From positions 4,154,001-4,218,000 of the forward strand of contig NZ_CP053661.1 of the NCBI RefSeq assembly GCF_013177315.1: DNA of 64,000 bases, read 5' to 3'. Under the pieces are notes generated by a model. That model was not told the DNA's origin and ran no database searches. It saw nothing but the letters and a program-made list of their open reading frames with translations. Positions 27,155 through 35,813 of this stretch are shown one piece after another. The stretch's first letter is position 1; each line of letters starts with the position of its first letter. Made by a program: the position numbers and the translations under genes. This DNA comes from Thermoleptolyngbya sichuanensis A183 (GTDB lineage: Bacteria > Cyanobacteriota > Cyanobacteriia > Elainellales > Elainellaceae).

Positions 27155-27697
27155 ATGGAACTTCCGGTCTTGTCGTCTACCGCGCTGCTGACCGTATTAC
27201 TCGCAATAGGTTTATTTTTCTTTATTCGAGCTTCTACCAAAGATCGGATTGAGGTGGCGAGGCTGGTGGGCGATCGCCCAGAGGAAGACCTACTCGAAGC
27301 GATCCAGCAATACTTCACCCAGCGGGCCTATCGCATCGCCGCCGTAGATGCTGCTCAAAATCAGGTGACCTATGAGGGGCTGGTTCGCGCCAGCACATTT
27401 CTCGCCATTTTCCTCTCGGCGCTTGCGGCTGTAGGGCTGCTGTGCCTGTCCCTCGTCCTCTCGTTTCTGTTTCCCACGGTCGGCAACCTGTTTTTAGGAT
27501 TGGTGCTGCTGGCTCCACTCGCTGGGGTATTCTACTGGAAAAAGTCCACCCGCTCTGAGCAAGTATCCCTGAGAATTACTGAACCGGGCCCGGAGGTCGA
27601 TCTCGAAATTCGTGGGCCGCTGCTGGTGGTGACTGGGCATCGTGACGAACTAGCTGAATTTCAGCAAGCCCTGCGGCTGATGCCACTGAGCGAATAA
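27155..27697 (+). CDS. CCB2/CCB4-like cofactor assembly protein (cytochrome b6f heme c_n attachment)
   Basis: A 180-residue membrane protein with a helix at about 7-24 (ending F-F-F-I-R-A-S) and two more helices at ~87-108 and ~112-132, followed by a hydrophilic C-terminal domain. This pattern and the conserved start resemble the 'cofactor assembly of complex C subunit B' family, whose plant members CCB2/CCB4 help attach heme to cytochrome b6. The start is uncertain: ATG 27155 gives M-E-L-P-V-L-S-S, while ATG 27125 in frame adds 10 residues. The longer open frame from 26909 reads through the family B element and is not real. Confidence 0.65.
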   Translation: MELPVLSSTALLTVLLAIGLFFFIRASTKDRIEVARLVGDRPEEDLLEAIQQYFTQRAYRIAAVDAAQNQVTYEGLVRASTFLAIFLSALAAVGLLCLSLVLSFLFPTVGNLFLGLVLLAPLAGVFYWKKSTRSEQVSLRITEPGPEVDLEIRGPLLVVTGHRDELAEFQQALRLMPLSE

Positions 27698-27746
27698 CTC
27701 AAGCGAATTCCTCATCCAAACCGAATTGGGATCAGCATTTACAGTT

Positions 27747-27848
27747 AAGCGTCTGTAGATTTAAGCGTCTGTGATTTAAGCGTCTATGATTTGGCCGCCC
27801 ACCTACTGCCAATACTCATCTGCCAATACTCATCTGCCAATACTCATT
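27747..27848. repeat. Two adjoining sets of short direct repeats
   Basis: TTAAGCGTCTGT-like units appear three times (27747-27795), then CTGCCAATACTCAT units three times (about 27806-27848). They fill the spacer before the adenylate cyclase gene. Confidence 0.7.
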
Positions 27849-27901
27849 AAGTTTTTGTTGAGTCTCCGTCCCCCGAACCTCCCCTCCCCCAGCCGCGTTC
27901 T

Positions 27902-29200
27902 GTGAACCTTTCGTCGCTGACTCAACGCCTCCACCAACTGCCCAGCGTATTTCGGGAAGCCCTCTTTCCCTCAGACCTTGGCAATGAAGATCCTGCCTAT
28001 CTGGAATGGCAGCAGGGCTTTATGCGGCGACGGCTGAGTTTGTCGCTGCGAATTGGGATTCTGGCTTATCTCACGTTTATTCTGCTGCGGGTGCTTTTGG
28101 TTTTGGTCAATCGCAGCACGGTTCCGCCAAGCTGGTTTGCGATGGCGGGTGCATCCTTATTAGGGCTGGTGCTGTGCCTGATTCTCCATCGGGGCAAGAT
28201 TGGGCGGCGCTATCCGGCGCTGATTTTTTTGGGCTGTTCCTGGTCGATTACGCTGATCGAGCAGATTTGGGCAACGCTGCGAGGCGTGGCGTTTCCCGGT
28301 GTGTTTGCCTGGACGCTAGTGTTTTTGGTGCAGGCGACGCTGTTGCCCGTACGCTGGCCGCTGCATTTGATAACTCAAGTCGGCTTGCTGGGCTACTACC
28401 TGATTGTGAACTCGCTGTTGGGGCTGGGTGAGACCGCCGGGTCAATGTGGGACGCAACGCTGTGGCTCTATTTGCTCTGGTTTTGCGGGATTTGTAACCT
28501 GTCGGTGTTTCTCTATGAGCAGTTGCAGCGGGCGGAGTTTCGGGCGCGGCGGGCGCTGGAGGCAGAGCAAGAAAAGTCGGAGCGATTGCTGCTGAATATT
28601 TTGCCGGAGTCGGTCGCGCGGCAGTTAAAACAAGACCAGCGCACGATCGCCGAGCATTTTCCCGAAGTGACGGTGCTGTTTGCCGATATTGTCGGGTTTA
28701 CGGAACTGTCGGCGGGCGTGCCGCCGGAGGAGATGGTGTGGCTGCTGAATCAGGTGTTTTCCAAATTTGACCTGCTGGCAGAGCAGCATGGGCTGGAGAA
28801 AATCAAAACCATTGGTGATTCTTATATGGTGGTTGGCGGGTTGCCCGTAGAGCGGGCCGACCATCTGGAGGCGATCGCCAATATGGCGCTGGACATGCAG
28901 CGGGCGATCGCCCAGTTCAAAACGCCAAACAACACGCCGTTTAACATGCGGATTGGCATTAACACGGGCCCCGTCGTGGCGGGCGTAATCGGCGTGAAAA
29001 AATTTATCTACGATCTCTGGGGCGACACGGTAAACACCGCCAGCCGCATGGAGTCGCAGGGGCTTCCGGGCATGATCCAGGTAACAGAGGCGGTGTATGT
29101 CCGGCTGTGCGATCGCTACGAATTCAAAGAACGCGGCACGATTTACGTGAAGGGCAAAGGGCAAATGAAAACTTACCTGCTCCTGCGCCATGCGGATTAG
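27902..29200 (+). CDS. Membrane-bound class III adenylate cyclase
   Basis: A 432-residue protein with a GTG start. About six hydrophobic helices fill residues 47-205, followed by a short coiled linker (205-232) and the catalytic domain (~255-430). Metal ligands D262 (F-A-D-I-V-G-F-T) and D306 (K-T-I-G-D-S-Y-M), the purine-recognition pair K302 and D371 (typical of ATP rather than GTP), and transition-state residues N378 and R382 are all present. It should make cAMP in response to a membrane-borne signal. The N-terminal region is not a CHASE2 or HAMP domain that I recognise. It is monocistronic. Confidence 0.9.
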   Translation: MNLSSLTQRLHQLPSVFREALFPSDLGNEDPAYLEWQQGFMRRRLSLSLRIGILAYLTFILLRVLLVLVNRSTVPPSWFAMAGASLLGLVLCLILHRGKIGRRYPALIFLGCSWSITLIEQIWATLRGVAFPGVFAWTLVFLVQATLLPVRWPLHLITQVGLLGYYLIVNSLLGLGETAGSMWDATLWLYLLWFCGICNLSVFLYEQLQRAEFRARRALEAEQEKSERLLLNILPESVARQLKQDQRTIAEHFPEVTVLFADIVGFTELSAGVPPEEMVWLLNQVFSKFDLLAEQHGLEKIKTIGDSYMVVGGLPVERADHLEAIANMALDMQRAIAQFKTPNNTPFNMRIGINTGPVVAGVIGVKKFIYDLWGDTVNTASRMESQGLPGMIQVTEAVYVRLCDRYEFKERGTIYVKGKGQMKTYLLLRHAD

Positions 29201-29205
29201 GCTGG

Positions 29206-29260
29206 CTGAACGATTCAATCTGGATCGTCTCAATCTGAATCGTCTCAATCTGGCTTGTCC
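29206..29260. repeat. ATCGTCTCAATCTG repeats
   Basis: Three imperfect copies of a 14-16 bp unit follow the cyclase stop codon. CCAAAATC-type heptamers follow at 29275-29300. Confidence 0.6.
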
Positions 29261-29308
29261 AGTTTGCCCAGTCATCCAAAATCGCCAATCCAAAATCTAA
29301 AACCGCCC

Positions 29309-30871
29309 TCATCGCAATTCATGCAGCACCCGCAGCAGCAGCGCTGTTTCCTCCTCTGGGGCACGAGACACCAGCCTGCGGCGCGAATAGAGGAAAAAAT
29401 AAGCCAGCAGGATGGCGATTACCACTAGCACCCCCCGAATCCCGGGGCGATAGTTTGGATCGGCCAGGCTGGCCACCAGCGCCACGATGGAGAGAATCAG
29501 CCCTACCCAAGCGCCTGCCGACCCCAGGGGGCTGAGGTAGGGACGATAGAGCTCTGGGCGATCGCGCTTGAGCTTGAGGTAGCTGGCGAACACCAGAATG
29601 TAAGACAGCACCGCGCCAAAGACGACCATATTCAATAGTGCCGGGCCGATGGCCTGACCCGCCAGTTCAATCAGCCCGATGCAGAGTAGCCCCACTGCCG
29701 CCCCCACCAGCAGGGCGATCGCCGGAGTCCGATATTGGCTAGTGACGGAAATCCAGCGCGGCAGATAGCCCGCCCGCGACAGGGCAAACAGAGAGCGGCT
29801 GTAGGCGTAGATGACGGCGTGGAAACTGGCAATTAGCCCCGTCAGCGCTAGAAATGTGAGCGTGCGCGTGGCCACCGTGCCTTCGCCAAACACGGCTCGC
29901 AGTCCGTCAGCCAGGGGGGCGGTGGTGCGGGCAATCGCCGCTGCGCCGACAAAGGTTTCGTTGGTATCCGCCGTCACCAGGGTCGCGGGCACGCCAGAAT
30001 TCAGCACCAGCGTCAGCAGCGAAAAGACCAGCAGCGTCGCAATGCCCAATAGCAGGGCGCGGGGAATGTCGCGGCGAGAGTCGGTCGCTTCCTCCGCCGA
30101 CAGGGGCAACTGCTCGATTGCCAAAAAGAACCAGATGGCGTAGGGAATTGCGCCAAAAATGCCGCCGACCCCGTTGGGCAACCAGGCGGGATTTCCCTCA
30201 GTAGGGGCAATATTCAGCAGCAGCCCCGGCTGAAACTTGCCGCTCAGCACTGCTCCCAGGTAGAAATCTACCAGCACCGCCAGGGCGATCACCGTGAACA
30301 CCAGCCCCACCTTCAGGCTGGGTTCAACACCCAGGATATTAATGCCGACAAAGATGGCGTAAAACAGCAGCCACCAGATGGGCGGCGGCGCGGCGGGAAA
30401 CAGGCTGTTTAAATACGCGCCGATGAAAAATGCAATCAGCGCTGGCGTAATCAGGTACTCGATCAAATCGGTGATGCCGGAAAGGAAGCCGCCCAGCGGC
30501 CCAAAGGCGTGGCGCACAAAGGAATAGAAACCGCCCGCGTGGGGCAGCGCCGCAGATAACTCCGAAATCGTGTAGACCAGGCAGATGTAGAGAACTGCCG
30601 TGAGCAGGGTGGCGATCGCCATGCCGCCAAAGCCGCCAGCCGCCAGCCCAAAATTCCATCCCGAAAAATTGCCCGAAATGACCGCGCCCACCCCCAGCGC
30701 CCACAGCAGCCCCCAGCCCACGCTGCGGCGGAGCTGTCGCTTCTGAAAATAGGCCGCCTCGACGGGTTCATAGCTCACCCAGGCCTCCAGCGCTCCCTCG
30801 TCTGCGGGATGTCCTGGATTTCGATCGGTTGGAATTTGACCTGCCATCCCTGCCTCACAAAACGTGTCCAC
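29309..30871 (-). CDS. APC-family amino acid/amine permease, ethanolamine-permease type
   Basis: A 520-residue inner-membrane transporter with about 12 hydrophobic helices from residue ~52 to ~500. The first helix segment V-G-W-G-L-L-W-A-L-G-V-G-A-V-I-S-G and the following W-N-F-G-L-A-A-G-G-F-G-G resemble ethanolamine permeases (APC superfamily), as does the A-L-P-H-A-G-G-F-Y-S-F-V segment. No ethanolamine-lyase genes are near, so the substrate could be another amine or amino acid. The N-terminal 45 residues are hydrophilic; an internal ATG at residue 9 is an alternative start. Confidence 0.8.
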   Translation of the reverse strand: MDTFCEAGMAGQIPTDRNPGHPADEGALEAWVSYEPVEAAYFQKRQLRRSVGWGLLWALGVGAVISGNFSGWNFGLAAGGFGGMAIATLLTAVLYICLVYTISELSAALPHAGGFYSFVRHAFGPLGGFLSGITDLIEYLITPALIAFFIGAYLNSLFPAAPPPIWWLLFYAIFVGINILGVEPSLKVGLVFTVIALAVLVDFYLGAVLSGKFQPGLLLNIAPTEGNPAWLPNGVGGIFGAIPYAIWFFLAIEQLPLSAEEATDSRRDIPRALLLGIATLLVFSLLTLVLNSGVPATLVTADTNETFVGAAAIARTTAPLADGLRAVFGEGTVATRTLTFLALTGLIASFHAVIYAYSRSLFALSRAGYLPRWISVTSQYRTPAIALLVGAAVGLLCIGLIELAGQAIGPALLNMVVFGAVLSYILVFASYLKLKRDRPELYRPYLSPLGSAGAWVGLILSIVALVASLADPNYRPGIRGVLVVIAILLAYFFLYSRRRLVSRAPEEETALLLRVLHELR

Positions 30872-31074
30872 AGCGATTTAATACCACACAAGCAGGGACG
30901 GCGCGAGTTCGTAGCGATCTTGCATCGCATTCCGACTTGCGCCGCATTCCGAAAAGGTAAGGTCGGTGCAACGGCACTCTTGCAGCAAAAGGGTTTCCTG
31001 GAATTCTTCAGCGCTGGAATTCTTTAATAATTTAGGCGATCGCCCCAGAGAAATCGGCGCTATGCTTTGGAGTT

Positions 31075-31971
31075 GTGAATCTGCAAGCAGGCAGGGCAAT
31101 GGTGAGGAGTGATTCGGCAATGAGCAATTCGGCGAGCAACGTTTCTTCAGACAGGGGTTCTCCGCACAGCACAGTTCAAGGCATAGTTCAGCATGGATTT
31201 CGACCAGGGCGCGTTGCCTGGGCGATCGCAGGCAGTGTAGGACTGCTGATGGCAAGCTGCGGCAGAGGCTCTGCGCCTGAGGCAGCCAACCCAGACCCTG
31301 CAGCAGGCCTCGTTGCCGAATCGCCCATCGCCGAGGGTTCCGCAGACACAACACCCACGGCAACCCCATCTGAAATGTTTGCCTCGCCCACTGTGCCCGT
31401 TGCCCCCAGCGCCGCTGCCACTAAGCCCCTACCGCCAGGACAGCTGGCCACCGGGCTGATTTCCTCGACCACTGTGCCCAGCCGCCTACCCCAGGTCAGC
31501 GCGGGGCGTAGCGACCCGTTTGCGTCGCTAGGCGAAACGCCCGTGGTGATTCGGCAGCCCGCCATTCCGCCCGTGCCGCCGGAGGATCGCCCGATCGCGG
31601 CGGAGCTACCCCAGCCCCAGGTTATCCCTGAACTGCCTGCGCTGGTGCCTGTGCCTGCCGTACCGCCTGCGATCGCCGTTGCTGCTGCCCCGCCTGCCGT
31701 TCTGCCCGTGCCCGCCGCGCCCCCCGTCAGCATTCCCCAGAGCATCCAGATCAGGGGCGCGATGGAAATGGGCGGTCGATACAGCATTATCGTCGAAGTG
31801 CCGGGAGAGGGGAGCCGCTATGCGTCGGTGGGCGATCGCCTCGCGGGTGGCACAGTGCTAATTAAGCGGGTAGAAATGAATGGCCAAGAACCCCGCGTGA
31901 TTTTGGAACACAATGGACAAGAGATTGTCCGCACGGTGGGCGATCGCACGGCGCTGTTGAGCTATCGTTAA
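31075..31971 (+). CDS. Pro-rich lipoprotein-like protein with PilP/GspC-like C-terminus
   Basis: A 298-residue protein of unknown function. A hydrophobic stretch about 46-61 ends in L-L-M-A-S-C-G, resembling a lipobox, although the preceding 45 residues are long for a lipoprotein signal (later starts at 31099 or 31120 shorten it). Residues ~65-225 are Pro/Ala/Val-rich and include R-S-D-P-F-A-S-L, a motif typical of PilP- and GspC-like pilus/secretion proteins. The final ~75 residues (I-Q-I-R-G, then S-V-G-D-R-L) look like the small beta domain of that group. A link to type IV pili is inference. Confidence 0.55.
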   Translation: MNLQAGRAMVRSDSAMSNSASNVSSDRGSPHSTVQGIVQHGFRPGRVAWAIAGSVGLLMASCGRGSAPEAANPDPAAGLVAESPIAEGSADTTPTATPSEMFASPTVPVAPSAAATKPLPPGQLATGLISSTTVPSRLPQVSAGRSDPFASLGETPVVIRQPAIPPVPPEDRPIAAELPQPQVIPELPALVPVPAVPPAIAVAAAPPAVLPVPAAPPVSIPQSIQIRGAMEMGGRYSIIVEVPGEGSRYASVGDRLAGGTVLIKRVEMNGQEPRVILEHNGQEIVRTVGDRTALLSYR

Positions 31972-32125
31972 AGTATCCAGAAAGTATCTAGCAAGCATCC
32001 AGTCATCACGAGCGCCAGTCATCACAGGCGTTTGGGTTTCGACGTTTAGCGTTCAAGCATTCAGCATTCAAGCATCACGTTCCAGCATCACGTTCCAGCC
32101 TTCAACCCTGCACCTGTCGCCCGGA

Positions 32126-32680
32126 GTGTCGCCCATGATGCCAGGTCTAAATTCGCCGGATAGCGGGCATTCCAAGCGATCGCCCATGAGTTCCCAGAAG
32201 GCTGGCCCACGCACCCGATCGCTCGATTTTGGCGATCGCTACACCTGTCCTGTCTGTCGGCATGGCGAAATCACTGGGCTAGCGCTGATGGATGCCTTCG
32301 CCTGCAACTTTTGTCGGCATATTTTTACGGCGAATCTGGCGGATCAGTCGGTGCAGGTAGCAGACAGCGTACAGCCCATGACCTGGCGCTGGACGGGCTG
32401 GAACTGGCAATCTGCTTATCAAACGGACCCCAACCTCACTGCCTTTGTCTGGCTGGTGGCGGTGGTGCTGGTGGTGTTGCCCACAGGAATTGTCTGGCTG
32501 TCGTCTTATACCTTTCCACCGCTGCCCGGTAGCCCCTGGGCATGGTTTCCGGTGGTCTGGGTCAGCATTACGTTTACCGCCCACCTGCTGATGGTGGCCT
32601 GGCTGCTAGCAGAGCATTACCAGTTTCCGCCCTATGTCTCTAGCAAGGTGCGGATGCGGCATTTTCTCAATCGGTTTTAG
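32126..32680 (+). CDS. Zinc-ribbon membrane protein of unknown function
   Basis: A 184-residue protein with two CxxC pairs, C-P-V-C (around 41-44) and C-N-F-C (around 60-63), a probable zinc ribbon, followed by a Trp-rich segment and two membrane helices at about 105-127 and 138-162. The helices are separated by a Pro-rich loop. I believe it to be a conserved cyanobacterial hypothetical but cannot assign a job. The GTG at 32126 or the ATG at 32135 may be the start. Repeats of CATCACGTTCCAG precede it. Confidence 0.65.
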   Translation: MSPMMPGLNSPDSGHSKRSPMSSQKAGPRTRSLDFGDRYTCPVCRHGEITGLALMDAFACNFCRHIFTANLADQSVQVADSVQPMTWRWTGWNWQSAYQTDPNLTAFVWLVAVVLVVLPTGIVWLSSYTFPPLPGSPWAWFPVVWVSITFTAHLLMVAWLLAEHYQFPPYVSSKVRMRHFLNRF

Positions 32681-33015
32681 GTTGGTTCTAGAGAAAGCTG
32701 AAGGGCAGCAGGTTAATAGATGCCTGAAATCCTGGCCTAGGCTGGCTGGCGGGGAATCAGGGCGATCGCCCTCCGCCAAGCTGCCGAAGAAAGTTCAGCC
32801 AAAGTTCGGCCAAGGTTTAGCCACTGCGGGGCGTGGAGTCACCCGGTCGGGGGAATTTGGGGTATTTGAAGATTTGAGAAGCTAGAGGCAGTGACCCGCT
32901 GGGCAGCATAGGGTTATGATCGAAGAAAAGTTCTGTATCTATAGCTACAGATCGTCCTGCGGATACAGGTATAGAACTTTCCGCTTTGGTAATTTCATTT
33001 AACATCGCTACCGCT

Positions 33016-33021
33016 GGAGAG
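33016..33021 (+). promoter_or_regulatory. Ribosome-binding site deciding the small ORF start
   Basis: GGAGAG lies 6 bp before the ATG at 33028, and argues for translation of the 49-residue frame from there and not from the upstream in-frame ATG at 32986. Confidence 0.6.
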
Positions 33022-33027
33022 ATCCTT

Positions 33028-33177
33028 ATGGCCCGCCAAAACCTCAAAGACACAAAGCAACCGCTGTCTCCAAAAGTGCCTGCAACCCCTCCGGCTGAAG
33101 AGTTTAACTTTGACGAGTGGGCGGGTGCTGTCAAGCAGCAGATGATTGCCTCCCTGAAGCGACGGGGTTCTGCTTGA
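33028..33177 (+). CDS. Small hypothetical protein (49 residues)
   Basis: The short frame has a good ribosome site and protein-like composition: a basic/Pro N-terminal half and a helical C-terminal half, F-N-F-D-E-W-A-G-A-V-K-Q-Q-M-I-A-S-L-K-R, which is amphipathic. No domain is recognised. I vaguely associate this C-terminal motif with small conserved cyanobacterial proteins. A direct repeat of CAGCAAGACCGATAG and of CGTTGGAATCAATT follows (33190-33260). Confidence 0.55.
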   Translation: MARQNLKDTKQPLSPKVPATPPAEEFNFDEWAGAVKQQMIASLKRRGSA

Positions 33178-33617
33178 TTCGTCGAGCCGTTCGTTGGAAT
33201 CAATTCGTTGGAATCAATTTTTGGGTCAGCAAGACCGATAGGTTTTCAGCAAGACCGATAGATTTCCTAAATCTACAAGTCCGAATCAAGCATCTTGAAT
33301 ATACCGTCTCAATCGGGTTCTGGGCTGGGTCGTAGATGCGACGCTCTCGGAACCCGATTTTGGTCTGCAAGGGCGCGGATTGAGTCGCGGCGGATGGATG
33401 CCAGCTTGGCGGATGTCCGCTAATCCAAAATCGCCAATCCAAAATCTCATACTACCCGATCGGGGGATAGACCTGCCCAATCTTGTAGCATACTGTAGTT
33501 TAAGTAGTATTGAAGCACCCATGAATTTTACAGGCTAAGAGAGCGCGGTGAACCCTTGAGTTGCACTGCGCGGTTTTCTCGCGATTTCACGCCATTTCCA
33601 CAGAATTTCTAAAAACC
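33178..33617. other. Spacer between the two small ORFs
   Basis: About 440 bp with short duplications (33190-33260), CCAATCCAAAATC heptamer-like sequence (33423-33447), and an A+T-rich part at 33485-33530 that may hold a promoter for the following small gene. No gene seen. Confidence 0.4.
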
Positions 33618-33630
33618 GGAGGTGCAACCG

Positions 33631-33843
33631 ATGTTTCTTGACTCTCAACCTTTACCCATTTCGGCGGCGATGCCCGATGTCGCTGCGCCGCCTCCAGACA
33701 AGGCTCTACCAGAGCGATCGCCCGCTGCCCCTGCTCGACCTGACGCAGCCCCCGATTCGCTAGAGCATCAGCAACACATTCAAACCAGAGAGCTAGTTAA
33801 CCGGCCCAGAGCCATTCACTATCAGCAGCGAAGACTGTTCTAG
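33631..33843 (+). CDS. Small hypothetical protein (70 residues)
   Basis: ATG 33631 is preceded by GGAGGTG (33618-33624), one of the best ribosome sites in the window, so translation is likely. The protein is Pro/Ala-rich in its first 50 residues and ends with a basic, Arg/Gln-rich tail (R-A-I-H-Y-Q-Q-R-R-L-F). No membrane segment or domain is recognised. Confidence 0.5.
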   Translation: MFLDSQPLPISAAMPDVAAPPPDKALPERSPAAPARPDAAPDSLEHQQHIQTRELVNRPRAIHYQQRRLF

Positions 33844-33933
33844 AGCCTGCATTTTAGCGTGATGCCTAACGTACCAGATGCGTGCGTTGATCAGGCTCTC
33901 AGGCATTCCTAATGCCCACCTTTTGGCTGAACT

Positions 33934-34023
33934 AGAACGGGCGCAGTTGGACGATTTCTTGTGGGCGCAGTCCGCGAGAAATCGTCCAAAATCCAGAAAA
34001 CTGATCGCAAGTGCGTCAGTCCT
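33934..34023 (+). mobile_element. MITE-like element family A, copy 3 (left end degenerate)
   Basis: A 90-bp copy whose left terminus has decayed (AGAACGGGCGCA in place of AGGACTTACGCA), while the right end TGCGTCAGTCCT and the central hairpin remain. Two stem pairs are G-T wobbles. It ends 59 bp before the GNAT gene start. Confidence 0.8.
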
Positions 34024-34081
34024 GTGAAAAAAGCCTGCTGGATGGATGGCGTTTTGTTTACCATCACCCGGAGTTTTTGAC

Positions 34082-35047
34082 ATGATGACTTTGACGGAGC
34101 GCTCGGTCAGCGGCCAGGCCGACTATCAGCGCTTAGCGGATTTCCTTAATCTTTGCGAAGCCGCCACCTATTGCGAGTATTTCTTTACCGCCGAGGAGCT
34201 GGCCCACGATGCTACCCATCCCAGCTTTGACCCAGTGGGCGATCGCCGCCTGTGGGAAGACACAACGGGTCAGTTGGTGGGTGTGGCTTCGCTTTGGGGC
34301 GCGAAGGAACCCATTGACGGCTTTCTGGAGCGGCATTTGTCACTGCGGGTGCATCCCGACTGGCACAGCCGACTGGAACCCGAAATGCTGCGCTGGGGCG
34401 AAAGCCGCTTGCTGCAAATCGGCCAGGCCCGCAACCTGCCCACCAAGCTCTATGTCCACAGCCGCGATACGGAGGGCGATCGCCTCGCTCTAGTTGAACG
34501 CAGCGGCTTTGAATACGAGCGTCGCTTTCTCACCGAAGCGCGATCGCTCCTCGACCCTATTCCCCTCGCGCAACTGCCCGCCGGGTTTCAGATCATCGAC
34601 AATACCCGCCGCGTGCCTGCCCAAGACTGGGTGGATCTGTACAACCAGACCTTTATCGATCACTGGGGCTTTCACCCGCTGACGGTGGAGCAGCATGAAC
34701 ATCGGTTGGGCGAGGCGGACTATCGACCCGATCTGGATCTGATCGCCGTGTCGCCCGATGGCACGCTGGCCGGCTTTTGCAGATGCTGCATCAGCATCCC
34801 CACCAACGCCCACTTTGGCCGTCGCGAAGGCTGGATCAGCTCGCTGGGAACTCGTCGCGGCTTTCGACGGCGGGGCCTGGGGCGATCGCTCTTGCTTGCT
34901 GGTCTGCATCGGCTCAAAGCCGAAGGCATGGACACAGCACTGCTGGGCGTAGATACCCAAAACCCCAACGCTGCCTACGACCTTTACCACTCAGTCGGAT
35001 TTGTGCCCCAGTTTGCATGGTTGAGCTACGCGAAGGTGATGGGGTGA
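34082..35047 (+). CDS. Tandem GNAT acetyltransferase-like protein
   Basis: A 321-residue protein with two GNAT-type halves. The N-terminal half (~1-155) is divergent. The C-terminal half (~165-318) has a recognisable acetyl-CoA loop, R-R-G-F-R-R-R-G-L-G-R-S-L-L, and the family ending N-A-A-Y-D-L-Y-H-S-V-G-F. This double arrangement occurs in mycothiol synthase and related enzymes, but the substrate here is unknown. The ATG at 34082 is preferred; the upstream frame from 34046 runs close to the MITE-like copy. Confidence 0.8.
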   Translation: MMTLTERSVSGQADYQRLADFLNLCEAATYCEYFFTAEELAHDATHPSFDPVGDRRLWEDTTGQLVGVASLWGAKEPIDGFLERHLSLRVHPDWHSRLEPEMLRWGESRLLQIGQARNLPTKLYVHSRDTEGDRLALVERSGFEYERRFLTEARSLLDPIPLAQLPAGFQIIDNTRRVPAQDWVDLYNQTFIDHWGFHPLTVEQHEHRLGEADYRPDLDLIAVSPDGTLAGFCRCCISIPTNAHFGRREGWISSLGTRRGFRRRGLGRSLLLAGLHRLKAEGMDTALLGVDTQNPNAAYDLYHSVGFVPQFAWLSYAKVMG

Positions 35048-35166
35048 CGGAGTGAGGAGGCGAGAAACGGAGAAAGAAAAACGAAGAACGAAAACCGGAA
35101 CCTCTTCTCTCTTCGTTCTTCGTTCTTCCCTCTTCCCTCTTCCCTCTTCCTCCCTCCACCGCTCCC
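35048..35166. repeat. Purine/pyrimidine palindromic element, copy 1 (after the GNAT gene)
   Basis: A purine-rich arm (GAAGAACGAA at 35083-35092) pairs with a pyrimidine-rich arm (TTCGTTCTTC at 35112-35121), followed by C/T-rich sequence. It begins at the stop codon of the preceding gene. In reverse it resembles the element at 45500-45640, including GGAGCGGTGGAGGGAGGAA at one end. Confidence 0.75.
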
Positions 35167-35209
35167 GAACAGTGCTACCATCACACTGCTCCGCACTCTA
35201 CCGCTCCAA

Positions 35210-35713
35210 ATGCTGTCTTTATCTGAACTCAACGCTATGTCCCAGGAGGCGTTTGTAGCCGCGCTGGGGGCAATTTTTGAAAACACTCCGGCGATCGCCG
35301 CCAAAGCGTGGCATCAGCGCCCCTTCGACACCGTGGACGACCTGCATCAGGCAATGGTCGCAGTCGTGCAGGCAGACAGCACCGAGGCGCAACTGGCGCT
35401 GCTGCGGGCGCATCCTGACCTGGGCAGCCGCACCGCTATGGCCGAAGCCTCGGTGCAAGAGCAGGCAAGCGCAGGGCTGGATCGCCTTTCGCCGGAGGAA
35501 TACAGCCGCTTTCACCGGCTCAATCGAGCCTACGCTGAGCAGTTTGGCTTTCCGTTTATCATTGCCGTGCGATCGCACACCAAAGCCAGCATTCTCGCGG
35601 CCTTTGAGGAACGGCTGCAAAACTCCCGCGCAGCCGAACTGCAAACTGCCCTCCAGGAAGTGTTCAAAATCGCCCGCTTTCGCCTCGATGCGATGGTTGG
35701 TGCAGAAGCGTGA
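35210..35713 (+). CDS. uraD: 2-oxo-4-hydroxy-4-carboxy-5-ureidoimidazoline decarboxylase
   Basis: A 167-residue helical enzyme of the OHCU decarboxylase family, which completes conversion of urate oxidation products to S-allantoin in purine breakdown. The catalytic H68-P69-D-L-G motif, the F-G-F-P-F-I-I-A-V-R segment and the terminal A-A-F-E-E-R-L-Q-N-S with a following I-A-R-F-R-L are all diagnostic. Other urate-pathway genes (urate oxidase, HIU hydrolase) are not in the window. Length is normal. No strong ribosome site is visible. Confidence 0.9.
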   Translation: MLSLSELNAMSQEAFVAALGAIFENTPAIAAKAWHQRPFDTVDDLHQAMVAVVQADSTEAQLALLRAHPDLGSRTAMAEASVQEQASAGLDRLSPEEYSRFHRLNRAYAEQFGFPFIIAVRSHTKASILAAFEERLQNSRAAELQTALQEVFKIARFRLDAMVGAEA

Positions 35714-35813
35714 ACTGGGTTTTGGCGTTTTGGCAACGCTGACCAGTTCCAGTTGCGCTGTCTTGCGGTCGCAAAGCGGTTAGGCTGGAGATAAAGCGTT
35801 CAGGAAACTTGCG

